Assembly (NCBI GenBank): GCA_020249125.1
Contig: JADCGG010000169.1
Location: 1 to 33,465 of the forward strand
Direction: 5' to 3'
Length of the DNA stretch: 33,465 nucleotides
Source of the DNA: Roseomonas sp.
Lineage (GTDB): Bacteria > Pseudomonadota > Alphaproteobacteria > Acetobacterales > Acetobacteraceae
The translations under genes and the position numbers were made by a program. The notes beneath the pieces are model-generated. The model saw only the letters and a program-made list of their open reading frames with translations, was not told where the DNA came from and did no database searches. Shown here piece after piece: positions 1-7,945 of this stretch. Numbering within the stretch: position 1 is the first letter of the stretch; each line of letters starts with the position of its first letter.

Positions 1-2
1 CT

Positions 3-470
3 TCGCCGCGCATCGCCGGCATGCCTTCGGGGTTTTCGGCCGGGCTTCAGGAATTGCCGCCGCTTGGCAAAATCCGCGAACATGCCCACCCGGCCCAGAC
101 TGAGATTTTCTGGGTGGTGGCCGGCGAAGCGCTGGGGCGCGTGGATGGGGTGGTGCGGCGCATCCCGACCGGCAGCTTCATGGTGGCACCGCCGCATAGC
201 CGGCACGGCTTCATCAATGATGGCGCGCATCCCTTTCGCTTCCTCTGGCTGCTGATTCCGGCGGGGCTTGAGGATTTTTTCATCGGCATTGGCCGGCCTA
301 AAATGCCGGGCGCACCGGACCCGACCCCCTATCCGCGCCCGGCGGATGCCGGGAATATCGAACTCTCCACGGTGTTTGAGAGTCTGGACCCGCCCCCGCC
401 GCCGCCCTGGGATACCAGCCCGATCACCGATCCTGGCGTATTGGAAGCGCTGCGACGGGAAGCCGTGTAA
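3..470 (+). CDS. Cupin-fold protein, 5' end outside the window
   Basis: The reading frame is open to the left edge, so the true start is probably outside; the first ATG in view is at 21. The visible part shows a cupin metal-site pattern: H-x-H followed by Glu in the 'REHAHPAQTEIFWV' segment, then a 'G..ALGRVDG' turn, and a second His in 'APPHSRHGFIND'. The C-terminus is proline-rich. No helix-turn-helix follows, so it is not the N-terminal half of an AraC regulator. Cupins of this kind are small metal-binding enzymes or sugar/ligand sensors. It lies 94 bases upstream of an ABC importer on the same strand, so a role in metabolism of the imported compound is possible but only inferred. Confidence 0.7.
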   Translation, partial: SPRIAGMPSGFSAGLQELPPLGKIREHAHPAQTEIFWVVAGEALGRVDGVVRRIPTGSFMVAPPHSRHGFINDGAHPFRFLWLLIPAGLEDFFIGIGRPKMPGAPDPTPYPRPADAGNIELSTVFESLDPPPPPPWDTSPITDPGVLEALRREAV

Positions 471-564
471 TTCCCCGCTTGCAGTGTGGCGCGGTTGCGT
501 GAAGGATCACGCCTGGAACAGGGCGGCGCGGAAGCCGCCCGGAAAATGGGAGAGGGACCGGACC

Positions 565-1902
565 ATGACCATTCAGATCACACGCCGTCAGGCACTGGGC
601 GCGGGCGCTGCCTTGCTTGGCGCGCCTGCCATTGTGCGGCAAGCCAATGCGCAAAGCCGCTTCGATTGGAAGCGCTTCGCCGGGGAGCGGATCGAAGTCA
701 CGCTGCAAACATCGCCGCGCGGCTTGTTGCTGCAACGCCAGAACAAGGAATTCGAAGACCTGACAGGGATTCGCTGCGGCATTGAAGTGGTGCCGGAACA
801 GCAGCATCGCCAGAAGATCATCGTCGAATATGCGTCTGGCCGGCCATCCTTCGATGTCGCGGAATTGAGCCTGCATGTGAACAAGCGCCAGGTCGGCAAG
901 GCGCGCTGGAATACGGATATCAAGGCGCTGATCGCGGACCAATCCATCACCGCGCCGGATTTCGACTTCGCCGATTTCGGCGCCGGCATGGTGCAATACG
1001 CGACGCAAGCCGATGGCCGGATGGATTCGCTGCCGGCCTTCGCGGATTATTTCATCCTTTACTACAACAAGGAATTGCTGGCGGCGAAGAATATCGCGGT
1101 GCCCACCACCTTTGATGGCATGTTTGAAGCGGCCCGCGCGCTGACCGAACCTTCGCGCCAGATCTATGGCCATGTCGGGCGCGGCTTGAAGAACGCCAAT
1201 GTGGTCTTGTGGTCCAGCTATCTACTGGGCACCGCGCAGCGCGACATGATCAACGCCAATCGCCAGCTGATCACCGATACGGATGACGCCGTTTGGGCCG
1301 GTGAGATGTATAAGAAGTTCCTCCGCGATGTCTCGCCACCCGGGTCCATCGGCTTCAACTGGAATGAATGCCAAACCACCTTCATGCAGGGCCGCGCGGC
1401 CATGTGGATTGATGGCATTGGCTTCGCGGCACCTTTGGAAGATCGGCAGCGTTCGCGCGTGGCGGGCAAGGTTGGCTATGCGCTGGTGCCGAAGGGACGT
1501 GGCGCCAATCACCATTGCTGCCTGTTCGGTGCGGGTTATGGCATTCCCGAAGCATCGCGGAAGAAGGGCGCGGCCTGGCTTTATCTGCAATGGGCTTTGG
1601 GCAAGGAAAACCAACTCCGCTTCCTCACCAGCGGTGCCGGTGTGCCGGCGCGCAGCAGCCCCTTCGGCAATGAGCAGGCGATTGCCGCCAGCACCTTCCC
1701 GCGTGAATTCTTCAATACGCTCAATGAAAGTGCGAAGATTGCCCGCGCCGGCCTGCCGGAAATTGTGCCGGTGACGCAATTCCGCGACGTGATTGGCACG
1801 GCCTTGACCAACACCATCAGCGGTTCGGATGTGGCGACAGAATTGCGTCGCGCCACCGCTGAATTCCGCCCTGTGCTGGAACAGAGCGAGCGGGAAAGCT
1901 GA
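565..1902 (+). CDS. ABC transporter extracellular solute-binding protein (carbohydrate type, family 1)
   Basis: This 445-residue periplasmic binding protein is the substrate receptor of the importer encoded by the next two genes. The ATG at 565 is preceded by a purine-rich site (GGGAGAGGG, 548-556). It opens a Tat-like leader with twin Arg ('TRRQALGAGAALLGAPAIV') ending near ANAQS, so export in folded form is likely. The rest has the usual pattern of family 1 binding proteins: an early 'FEDLTGI' segment, 'YYNKELLAAKNI' followed by a proline/threonine stretch, and a late 'GAAWLYLQWALG' segment. The open frame extends further upstream, but that part has no family features. The ligand is probably a sugar or polyol; the sequence does not say which. 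Confidence 0.88.
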   Translation: MTIQITRRQALGAGAALLGAPAIVRQANAQSRFDWKRFAGERIEVTLQTSPRGLLLQRQNKEFEDLTGIRCGIEVVPEQQHRQKIIVEYASGRPSFDVAELSLHVNKRQVGKARWNTDIKALIADQSITAPDFDFADFGAGMVQYATQADGRMDSLPAFADYFILYYNKELLAAKNIAVPTTFDGMFEAARALTEPSRQIYGHVGRGLKNANVVLWSSYLLGTAQRDMINANRQLITDTDDAVWAGEMYKKFLRDVSPPGSIGFNWNECQTTFMQGRAAMWIDGIGFAAPLEDRQRSRVAGKVGYALVPKGRGANHHCCLFGAGYGIPEASRKKGAAWLYLQWALGKENQLRFLTSGAGVPARSSPFGNEQAIAASTFPREFFNTLNESAKIARAGLPEIVPVTQFRDVIGTALTNTISGSDVATELRRATAEFRPVLEQSERES

Positions 1903-1917
1903 GGCTTTGGCGGGCTG

Positions 1918-2829
1918 ATGGCGCAAGCTGAAACCATCGCCGCGCGCCCAGGGACGGGCGCGCGGGTTCGCAATTACGCGCGGCATTATGGCTGGTTCAT
2001 TGTGCCGGCGGCGGTGGTGGTGCTGGCCGTCATCATCTTTCCGTGGATTTTCACCATCTATGTCTCCGCCCATGATTGGCATTTGGGCGGGGAACGGCGC
2101 TGGGTGGGGTTCGATAATTACACCAAGCTTTTTTCGGATTCCCGCTTCGGCTGGGCCATGCTGCGCACGCTGTTCTATACGGTGCTGGCCGTGGTCTTCC
2201 CGATGCTGCTGGGGCTGGCGGCCGCACTTGCCTTTAATCGCAAATTTCCTTTGCGCGGCCTGGCGCGGACCATTTTCATCCTGCCCATGATGGCAACACC
2301 GGTGGCGGTGGCGCTGGTGTGGACCATGACCTTTCACCCGCAGCTTGGTGTGCTGAACTGGCTTTTGGGCCAGGTCGGCCTGCCGCCCAGCATGTGGATC
2401 TATAGCGCCAATACTGTGATCCCGACGCTGGTGATGATCGAGGTCTGGCATTGGACGCCCTTGGTGATGCTGCTGATCCTGGGGGGCCTCGCTTCCCTGC
2501 CGGTTGATCCTTATGAGGCCGCGAAGATTGATGGCGCCAATGGCTGGCAAGCCTTCCGCCACATCACGCTGCCCTTGCTGATGCCCTTCATTGTGGTGGC
2601 GCTGATCATTCGCTGCATTGATGCGCTGAAGGCGTTTGATACGATCTACGTCATTACCCAGGGCGGGCCAGGTTCGGCGAGTGAGACGATCAATATCTTC
2701 CTTTATCTGCAAGCCTTCGCTTTTTACAATGTGGGTTATGCTTCCGCCGTGGTGGTGGTGTTTTTCGTGATCATCCTGGCGCTGGCTGCGCTGCTGTTAT
2801 GGACGCGTCAGCGGGTGAAAATGACATGA
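1918..2829 (+). CDS. ABC transporter permease, MalF/UgpA type
   Basis: An inner-membrane permease of 303 residues with about six hydrophobic segments. The first is near residues 25-45 ('WFIVPAAVVVLAVIIFPWIF'). The cytoplasmic EAA loop that contacts the ATPase is clear: 'EAAKIDGANGWQAF' followed by 'ITLPLL', near residues 200-225. This is the class of the MalF/UgpA/LacF sugar permeases. It starts 15 bases after the binding protein and its TGA overlaps the next permease start (ATGA), so the three genes are one transcription unit. It pairs with the next gene product as the transmembrane core of the importer. Confidence 0.9.
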   Translation: MAQAETIAARPGTGARVRNYARHYGWFIVPAAVVVLAVIIFPWIFTIYVSAHDWHLGGERRWVGFDNYTKLFSDSRFGWAMLRTLFYTVLAVVFPMLLGLAAALAFNRKFPLRGLARTIFILPMMATPVAVALVWTMTFHPQLGVLNWLLGQVGLPPSMWIYSANTVIPTLVMIEVWHWTPLVMLLILGGLASLPVDPYEAAKIDGANGWQAFRHITLPLLMPFIVVALIIRCIDALKAFDTIYVITQGGPGSASETINIFLYLQAFAFYNVGYASAVVVVFFVIILALAALLLWTRQRVKMT

Positions 2830-3683
2830 GCGTAGAAGCAAAGCGTAGCCCCGCGCAGTATCGGCTGCGCCGGCTGATCGGCAATATCGGCTTTGGCTTT
2901 TCGGTGCTGGTGCTGGTTTCGCCCGCCATCCTGTTCTTTCTGTGGATGCTGTCACTGTCCTTCAAGAATGAATTGGACAATACGGATTGGCCGCCGATTT
3001 TCATCCCGCAAAGCCCGACCTTGGACAATTACCGGGAAGTTTTCGCGCGCAATGATTTCCTGCGCTTTGCCTGGAATTCCATTGTGGTGTCCTTCGGTGC
3101 CACCGGGATTGCGCTGCTGATTGGCGTGCCGGCGGGTTATGGCATTGCCAAGATGCACGCCATGCGCGCCGCCGCGCTGATCCTGATTGCGCGCATCACG
3201 CCGGGGCTTTCCTATCTGATTCCGCTGTTTCTGCTGTTCCAATGGCTTGGCATGACGGGTTCGCTGACGCCCATTGTGATTACCCATTTGGTCATCACGG
3301 TGCCGATTGTGGTTTGGGTGATGATTTCCTTCTTTGAAGGCCTGCCGCCGGAATTGGAGGAAGCGGCCCTGGTGGATGGTGCGACGATCTGGCAGGCGTT
3401 TCGTTATGTGGCGATGCCGTTGGCGCGGCCTGGCATTACGGTGGCGACCATTCTGTCCTTCATTTTCTCCTGGAATAATTTCATCTTCGCCATGGTGCTG
3501 GCGGGGCGGGAGACGCGCACTCTTCCGGTCGCGGTCAATAACATGCTGACCTTTGAGCAAATCGCTTGGGGGCCGCTATCGGCTGCGGCGCTGCTGGTGA
3601 CAGCGCCGGTCTTGATCCTGACTCTGGTGGCGCAGAAGCAGATTGTGGCGGGGCTGACGGCGGGGGGTGTGAAGGGGGCTTAG
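2826..3683 (+). CDS. ABC transporter permease, MalG/UgpE type
   Basis: The second permease, 285 residues. I chose the ATG at 2826 because it overlaps the previous stop in an ATGA junction and opens directly into the cytoplasmic N-terminus; an in-frame upstream start at 2799 would lie inside the first permease. It has about six membrane segments and an EAA loop, 'EAALVDGATIWQAF' followed by 'VAMPLARPG'. The 'FSWNNFIFAMVLAG' segment is typical of MalG-type permeases. No ATP-binding subunit follows: the next gene is unrelated. The ATPase must lie left of the window or be shared with another importer. Confidence 0.9.
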   Translation: MSVEAKRSPAQYRLRRLIGNIGFGFSVLVLVSPAILFFLWMLSLSFKNELDNTDWPPIFIPQSPTLDNYREVFARNDFLRFAWNSIVVSFGATGIALLIGVPAGYGIAKMHAMRAAALILIARITPGLSYLIPLFLLFQWLGMTGSLTPIVITHLVITVPIVVWVMISFFEGLPPELEEAALVDGATIWQAFRYVAMPLARPGITVATILSFIFSWNNFIFAMVLAGRETRTLPVAVNNMLTFEQIAWGPLSAAALLVTAPVLILTLVAQKQIVAGLTAGGVKGA

Positions 3684-3921
3684 TTTCCGATCCGCTGCCT
3701 TGCTATTGACCGTTGTCGGAGCGGCATTCAGTGCTTCAGGAAGCCTCCCGCCTGCACCCGAGATGGCCAGACCCCCAATATCGCCGCGACCCTTCCGCGT
3801 TTGATGCTGGCTTGTGCTGTTGAGCGTTGGGCGATTGAACTTGACGCAATCGGGAATGATCGCTGAAACTATTCGCGCTTTGGCAACAAACTGAGGCGCT
3901 GTGGCCCCTCAAAGGCACGGA

Positions 3922-5646
3922 ATGTCAGACCTGCCCGATCAATCGCCGGAATTGAGTCGATCCCGAAAAATTCTCGCCGCGGCGGAACCCGACCCGGTCG
4001 GGGAGGTTTTTCGAGTCGAGGGCGACCGGTTGGTCATAGACCGCAGCCCAGCCGCCACCGATGCGGAAGCCTTAAACGACCCGGACCTTCAGGCGGACCA
4101 CCCGGATGCCATCGCCAAGCTTCGCACCCTGGTCGATAAAGCCCAGCGTGCCGACAACGCATTGCGCGGGACCGTTTGGCAAGACCTCCAGGACCGCGCG
4201 CAAAAGGCGCTGACTGCCATAGATTGTCCTTTGAAGGACTTGCCGGCCCGGACGCCATTGGCGCACTCGGCCTCCCTCTCGCTTGGCGTGCTTTATGACC
4301 AACTGCAACGCATGCGTAACGCACCACGAATTGGTGACGAAGCGCTGGCGCCCGAACTTGAAGTCGCGCTGATTGAGGCCTTACTGATACTCGGGCCAAT
4401 GTTGCGCATCCTTCCCGGCGGACGCCGACGCGATGGGCACATCCGGGAGTTCTTGCGACCGGGAGACCTGTCAGCTTCGGTTTCAATTAATCTTGCCTCG
4501 AAGGCGCAAGACTATCTGAAGCGGGAAGATCAGGCCTTGATGGACGGCTTGGCGCTGGATACGGGCCGGCCGGGGCCGCAGGGGGAAAAAGCCAATGGCC
4601 GATTTGTGGCCTCCATCCGCAATATGCTTTTGCCCTGTGCGGTTTCATTGCTGCTCAGCGGCTATGCGAATGAATCGCCGCTGGTGAAGCGGATCAGTCA
4701 TTTCTTCGTCAAAGTGGAAGAGGAGATCGGCACAATCGCGAGCGGTATGGCGCCCGATGTTGGTGCCGCCATCCGACATGCCGTCGATCTTTTGGCGAAG
4801 CAAACGGATGCTGGTAGTTTGCCCCAGACATCTCCACCGCCGCGCTTCCCACCCCTGGAACCCCTGGCCCGTTGGCGCGAACCCATCCCTGGCCTGCCGG
4901 AGGAAGCCTGGCCGGAGATGATCACCCTTCCCGCCGGAAAATTCCTGATGGGCGCGCCGGCGAAGGAGAAAGGCAGTAGTGACGCCGAACACCCGCAAAG
5001 TCGGGTGACCGTGCCGCAGCCTTTCGCCCTGGGGCGAACCACTGTGACCTTCGCCATGTGGGATGCGGCGGTGGCGGCGGGCTTCAAACCGCCGCGGGGC
5101 GCCGAGGCACCCGACGATCATGGTTGGGGGCGGGGCGATCGGCCGGTGATCTACGTTAATTGGCATGATGCCCAGGCCTATTGCGCTTGGCTGAACCAAA
5201 GCCTGGGGCTGCGCCCGGGCACCTATCGCCTGCCCAGTGAAGCGGAATGGGAATATGCCTGCCGGGCCGGTACCACAACGCCCTTCAGCTTTGGTGCGAC
5301 CATTTCAACCGACCAAGCGAACTATAACAGCCGTACTTATCGGCATGGCAAGCGCGGTGTCTATCGCGGACGCACCGTGCCGGTGGGCAGCCTGCCGAGG
5401 AATGACTGGGGTCTGCATGAAATGCATGGTAACGTCAAAGAATGGGTGGAGGATACTTTTAACCCATATCGCTCGGTCAGGACTGATTCAAGCCCGCGGG
5501 TAGGTGATAATGAATCATTTCGCGTTCTTCGTGGTGGATCATGGGACAACGCTCCTCTGAGCCTGCGCGCGGCGTTTCGGTACAGGGGTACGACCAGGAT
5601 TAGGGACTACTTCAACGGCTTCCGCCTCGCCAGGACGCTCGGCTAA
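3922..5646 (+). CDS. Two-part protein with C-terminal FGE/SUMF1 (C-type-lectin-like) domain; candidate DGR target
   Basis: A 574-residue protein counted from the ATG at 3922; a GTG at 3901 adds 7 residues and is about as plausible. Residues 1-320 match nothing I recognise. This part is mostly helical in appearance, with charged stretches and no signal peptide or obvious catalytic motif. Residues 330-572 form an FGE-sulfatase domain: 'LPAGKFLMGAP', 'YRLPSEAEWEYACRAGT', 'MHGNVKEWVED' (near 503) and a final 'RVLRGGSW...GFRLAR'. The C-terminal cysteines that catalytic formylglycine-generating enzymes use are absent, so a binding rather than an enzymatic role is likely. This fold is used by DGR variable proteins, and the last ~35 codons look diversified (see separate entries). 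It is flanked by 238 bases upstream and stands alone. Several AGG and GGT codons near its end are unlike the CGC/GGC-rich neighbours. Confidence 0.85.
   Translation: MSDLPDQSPELSRSRKILAAAEPDPVGEVFRVEGDRLVIDRSPAATDAEALNDPDLQADHPDAIAKLRTLVDKAQRADNALRGTVWQDLQDRAQKALTAIDCPLKDLPARTPLAHSASLSLGVLYDQLQRMRNAPRIGDEALAPELEVALIEALLILGPMLRILPGGRRRDGHIREFLRPGDLSASVSINLASKAQDYLKREDQALMDGLALDTGRPGPQGEKANGRFVASIRNMLLPCAVSLLLSGYANESPLVKRISHFFVKVEEEIGTIASGMAPDVGAAIRHAVDLLAKQTDAGSLPQTSPPPRFPPLEPLARWREPIPGLPEEAWPEMITLPAGKFLMGAPAKEKGSSDAEHPQSRVTVPQPFALGRTTVTFAMWDAAVAAGFKPPRGAEAPDDHGWGRGDRPVIYVNWHDAQAYCAWLNQSLGLRPGTYRLPSEAEWEYACRAGTTTPFSFGATISTDQANYNSRTYRHGKRGVYRGRTVPVGSLPRNDWGLHEMHGNVKEWVEDTFNPYRSVRTDSSPRVGDNESFRVLRGGSWDNAPLSLRAAFRYRGTTRIRDYFNGFRLARTLG
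5521..5646 (+). other. Candidate DGR variable region (VR) at the 3' end of the FGE-domain gene
   Basis: The segment starts at the RVLRGGSW motif and ends at the stop codon. At the places where FGE-type DGR templates usually encode Asn (AAY), this gene has D, N, A, S, F, Y, G, I, D, Y, F, N (residues 542, 543, 544, 547, 552, 554, 556, 560, 562, 563, 564, 565). Every one of these codons is NNY (gac, aac, gct, agc, ttt, tac, ggt, att, gac, tac, ttc, aac). That is what adenine mutagenesis of AAC/AAT codons would give. The intervening framework (W, P, L, R, T, GFR) is conserved. Against it: several framework adenines (four AGG codons, ACG, ACC) look unmutated, and no template repeat or reverse transcriptase lies in the window. 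Confidence 0.45.
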
Positions 5647-5654
5647 GGCCGAGC
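5637..5654 (+). repeat. Perfect 7-bp inverted repeat with 4-base loop across the stop codon
   Basis: GCTCGGC (5637-5643), loop TAAG (5644-5647), GCCGAGC (5648-5654). The loop contains the TAA stop of the FGE-domain gene. No T-run follows, so it is a poor intrinsic terminator. DGRs are known to carry a GC-rich hairpin or cruciform with a 7-10 bp stem and 4-base loop just after the variable region, where it helps target recognition. Position and size fit; the loop sequence does not match the GRNA consensus I recall. Confidence 0.6.
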
Positions 5655-5694
5655 TTACCGCCTGAATCTTCGCCTCTTTACCTCTTGGGTGGGT

Positions 5695-5719
5695 CCAGGG
5701 AGGGCGCAGCCCTCCCTGG
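5695..5719. repeat. Perfect 10-bp inverted repeat between convergent genes
   Basis: CCAGGGAGGG (5695-5704), 5-base loop CGCAG, CCCTCCCTGG (5710-5719). It sits between the convergent ends of the FGE-domain gene (stop at 5646) and the AhpD-like gene (stop at 5861), so it could end transcription from both sides. It lacks a following T-run, so Rho assistance or a dispersed palindromic repeat are alternatives. The rest of the 5647-5860 interval shows no gene. Confidence 0.6.
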
Positions 5720-5860
5720 TCGCCGGCCCAACGCCCGCCTCATGCGCCTGCGCGGCAGGCGGCGCTATCTGGTCATTCCCATGGTGTCTGCGCGCCCGGC
5801 CGCAACGCGCAGGAAGTGCTTGAACCCGCCATTTCCGCCGCGCGATTGTGCCAAGGCGCC

Positions 5861-6409
5861 CTATTCCGCCGCTGCGGCCTTGTGCTGCGCCTCATCAATG
5901 CCAAGCGCGCCGGTAAACCGATTGAAAAATCCGCAAAGCGTGATGCGCAACGTCAGTTCCACAATCTGCGGTTCGGAAAAATGCTCGCGCAGATCACGGA
6001 ACAGGCGTTCGGGCACGCGGTGGCTGTTTTCCCAGGCAGCGACTGAATATTCCGCGACCAGCCGATCAAGCGGCGTCAGCGATGGGTGATCAATCCGCCC
6101 CGGCAGGCCTTCCAAAGCCTCGGTCGGGATGCCTTCCACCGCCAGAAACGGCCCGTGATGATCCACGCAGTAATCGCAGGCATTGAGCTTTGAGACGACA
6201 ACAATCGCCAATTCCAGATAGCGCCGCGGCAGCGTCCCCGCCGCGCGCAATTCCATCAGCATCGGCATCAAGTGGCGCAAGGCCGCCGGCACATGGGCGA
6301 AGACCGCCAATTGCTCCTCAAACGGGCCATAGCCGGTGACGTAGCGCTGCCAGATATCGCGGAGTTCCGGCGTCAATTCCTCGGGCGAGACGTCACGCAC
6401 GCGGGCCAT
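5861..6409 (-). CDS. Carboxymuconolactone decarboxylase / AhpD-like protein
   Basis: A 182-residue alkylhydroperoxidase-like protein; the ATG at 6409 opens 'MARVRDVSPEEL'. The AhpD core is visible: Glu66 twelve residues before the first Cys, then C78-x-x-C81-x-x-x-H85 within 'NACDYCVDHHGP'. These residues form the redox-active thiol pair and proton relay in AhpD-fold peroxidases. The His between the two cysteines in AhpD is Tyr80 here. An open frame continues far upstream over the divergent gene, but that part is antisense to a clear M20 enzyme and has no family features. It is divergent from the amidohydrolase at 6527 with 117 bases between, so the two may share a control region. A role in peroxide defence or in aromatic/amide catabolism remains open. 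Confidence 0.85.
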   Translation of the reverse strand: MARVRDVSPEELTPELRDIWQRYVTGYGPFEEQLAVFAHVPAALRHLMPMLMELRAAGTLPRRYLELAIVVVSKLNACDYCVDHHGPFLAVEGIPTEALEGLPGRIDHPSLTPLDRLVAEYSVAAWENSHRVPERLFRDLREHFSEPQIVELTLRITLCGFFNRFTGALGIDEAQHKAAAAE

Positions 6410-6526
6410 GGCGGTTTCCTCTCCAACGGGCCTCAAGCTTGCGCTGCCCGCCGCGGCGCGTCCACCCCTGGACTTGGCAGGGGCACCGCGCGAAACTCTG
6501 GCCCGGAATTCGAGGAGCCCAAGGCA

Positions 6527-7945
6527 ATGCGCAATACGGAAGAAATCTGGCGGCTGGTGGATGCCAAGGCGCCTGAGGCGATTGAACTCAGCGACCGCGT
6601 CTGGGGCATGCCGGAACTTTGCTACGCCGAACACCGTTCCTGCGCCGAACATACCGCCATGCTGGAAGCGCATGGGTTCCGCGTGACGCAGAATGTGGCC
6701 GGCATTCCGACCGCCGTGATGGGTGAGGCCGGGGAAGAAGGCCCCATTATTGCGATCCTTGGCGAATATGATGCGCTGCCGGGGTTGTCGCAGGAAGCCG
6801 GCATCGCAGAACCGCGCCCCTTGCCAGGCGATGGCAGCGGCCATGGCTGCGGGCATAATCTGCTGGGTGCCGCTTCGCTTCTGGCCGCGAGTGCGGTGAA
6901 GGATTGGCTCGCGCAAAACGGCATCAAGGGCCGCGTGCGCTATTATGGCTGCCCGGCAGAAGAAGGTGGCGCCGCCAAGGGCTTCATGGTGCGCGCCGGC
7001 TGTTTTGATGATGTGGATATGGCGATTTGCTGGCACCCGGCGGCGTTTTCCGCGGTGAATGAACCGGTGTCGCTGGCCAATACGCGCATTGATTTCAGCT
7101 TCACGGGCCGGTCTTCCCACGCCGCCGCCGCGCCACATCTGGGCCGCAGCGCGCTTGATGCGGTGGAATTGATGAATGTCGGCGTGAATTACATGCGCGA
7201 ACACATGCCATCCGATGCGCGCATTCATTACGCCTATCTGGATGCCGGCGGCATCGCGCCCAATGTGGTGCAGGGCACGGCCAAGGTGCGCTATCTGATC
7301 CGCGCGCGGGATCTGGTGGAACTGAATGGCCTGGTCGCGCGCGTGCGCAAGATTGCTGATGGCGCCGCGCTGATGACGGAAACCAGTGTCTCCACCAAGG
7401 TGGTCAGCGCCGTTTCCAACCTGCTTGGCAATACACCCTTGGAAAAGGCGATGTTCGACAATTTCCAACGCCTTGGCCCGCCGCAATTCGATGAGGATGA
7501 TCGCCGCTATGCCCGCGAAATCCAGGCGACGCTGAAGCCCGAAGATATTGTCTCTGCCTTCCGCCGCCACGGCCTGACGCCGGAGATGGATCTGCCACTG
7601 TGCGACAAGATCGTCCCGCTGGAAAACAAGGGCTTTGGCGGCGTTGGGTCCACCGATGTGGGCGATGTGTCCTGGGCGGTGCCAACAGTGCAGGCGCGCG
7701 GCGCCACTTGCGCGGTGGGCACGCCGGGGCATTCCTGGCAACTCACGGCGCAGGGCAAATCCGGCATTGCCCATAAGGGCCTGGTGCATGTGGCGAAGAT
7801 CATGGCCGGCACGGCGGTGGATGCCATCACCAATCCGGAAATCCTCGCCGCCGCCAAGGCGGATCACCAAAAGCGCACCGAGGCGACGCCCTATATCTGC
7901 CCGCTGCCACCGGATGTGGAACCGCCGATCCAGATGTCGTCCTAA
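6527..7945 (+). CDS. M20 family amidohydrolase, AbgB-like
   Basis: A cytosolic metallo-aminoacylase of 472 residues. The ATG at 6527 follows a GAGGAG site at 6512-6517; the longer upstream frame overlaps the divergent gene. The di-metal site motifs are visible: 'LGEYDALPG' (near 77-85), 'GHGCGHN' (near 104-110) and 'CPAEEGGAAK' (near 142-150), where the Glu-Glu pair holds the catalytic base. The dimerisation-domain motif 'FTGRSSHAAAAPHLG' and the late 'PGHSWQLTAQGKSG' follow. The pattern resembles AbgB (p-aminobenzoyl-glutamate hydrolase subunit) more than the hippurate hydrolases, but the substrate cannot be read from the sequence. It hydrolyses an amide bond of an N-acyl amino acid or a related conjugate. 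Confidence 0.88.
   Translation: MRNTEEIWRLVDAKAPEAIELSDRVWGMPELCYAEHRSCAEHTAMLEAHGFRVTQNVAGIPTAVMGEAGEEGPIIAILGEYDALPGLSQEAGIAEPRPLPGDGSGHGCGHNLLGAASLLAASAVKDWLAQNGIKGRVRYYGCPAEEGGAAKGFMVRAGCFDDVDMAICWHPAAFSAVNEPVSLANTRIDFSFTGRSSHAAAAPHLGRSALDAVELMNVGVNYMREHMPSDARIHYAYLDAGGIAPNVVQGTAKVRYLIRARDLVELNGLVARVRKIADGAALMTETSVSTKVVSAVSNLLGNTPLEKAMFDNFQRLGPPQFDEDDRRYAREIQATLKPEDIVSAFRRHGLTPEMDLPLCDKIVPLENKGFGGVGSTDVGDVSWAVPTVQARGATCAVGTPGHSWQLTAQGKSGIAHKGLVHVAKIMAGTAVDAITNPEILAAAKADHQKRTEATPYICPLPPDVEPPIQMSS

Noticed and set aside
1222-2712. Minus-strand open frame opposite the ABC genes
   Set aside because: It crosses two confirmed plus-strand genes and has no recognisable domain.
3736-3918. 60-codon minus-strand frame between the ABC genes and the FGE-domain gene
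   Set aside because: No ribosome site, no family pattern and atypical composition; the interval is more simply the upstream region of the FGE-domain gene.
3922-5646. Calling the FGE-domain gene an active formylglycine-generating enzyme
   Set aside because: The C-terminal active-site cysteines are absent and no sulfatase gene is nearby.
3684-5860. Search for a DGR template repeat or reverse transcriptase near the candidate variable region
   Set aside because: Neither the flanking intergenic DNA nor any reading frame in the window shows an Asn-rich near-copy of the 3' end or reverse-transcriptase motifs.
6410-7870. Upstream extension of the AhpD-like frame to 669 codons on the minus strand
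   Set aside because: The extension is antisense to a clear M20 enzyme and only the last 182 residues show family features; the ATG at 6409 is a natural start.
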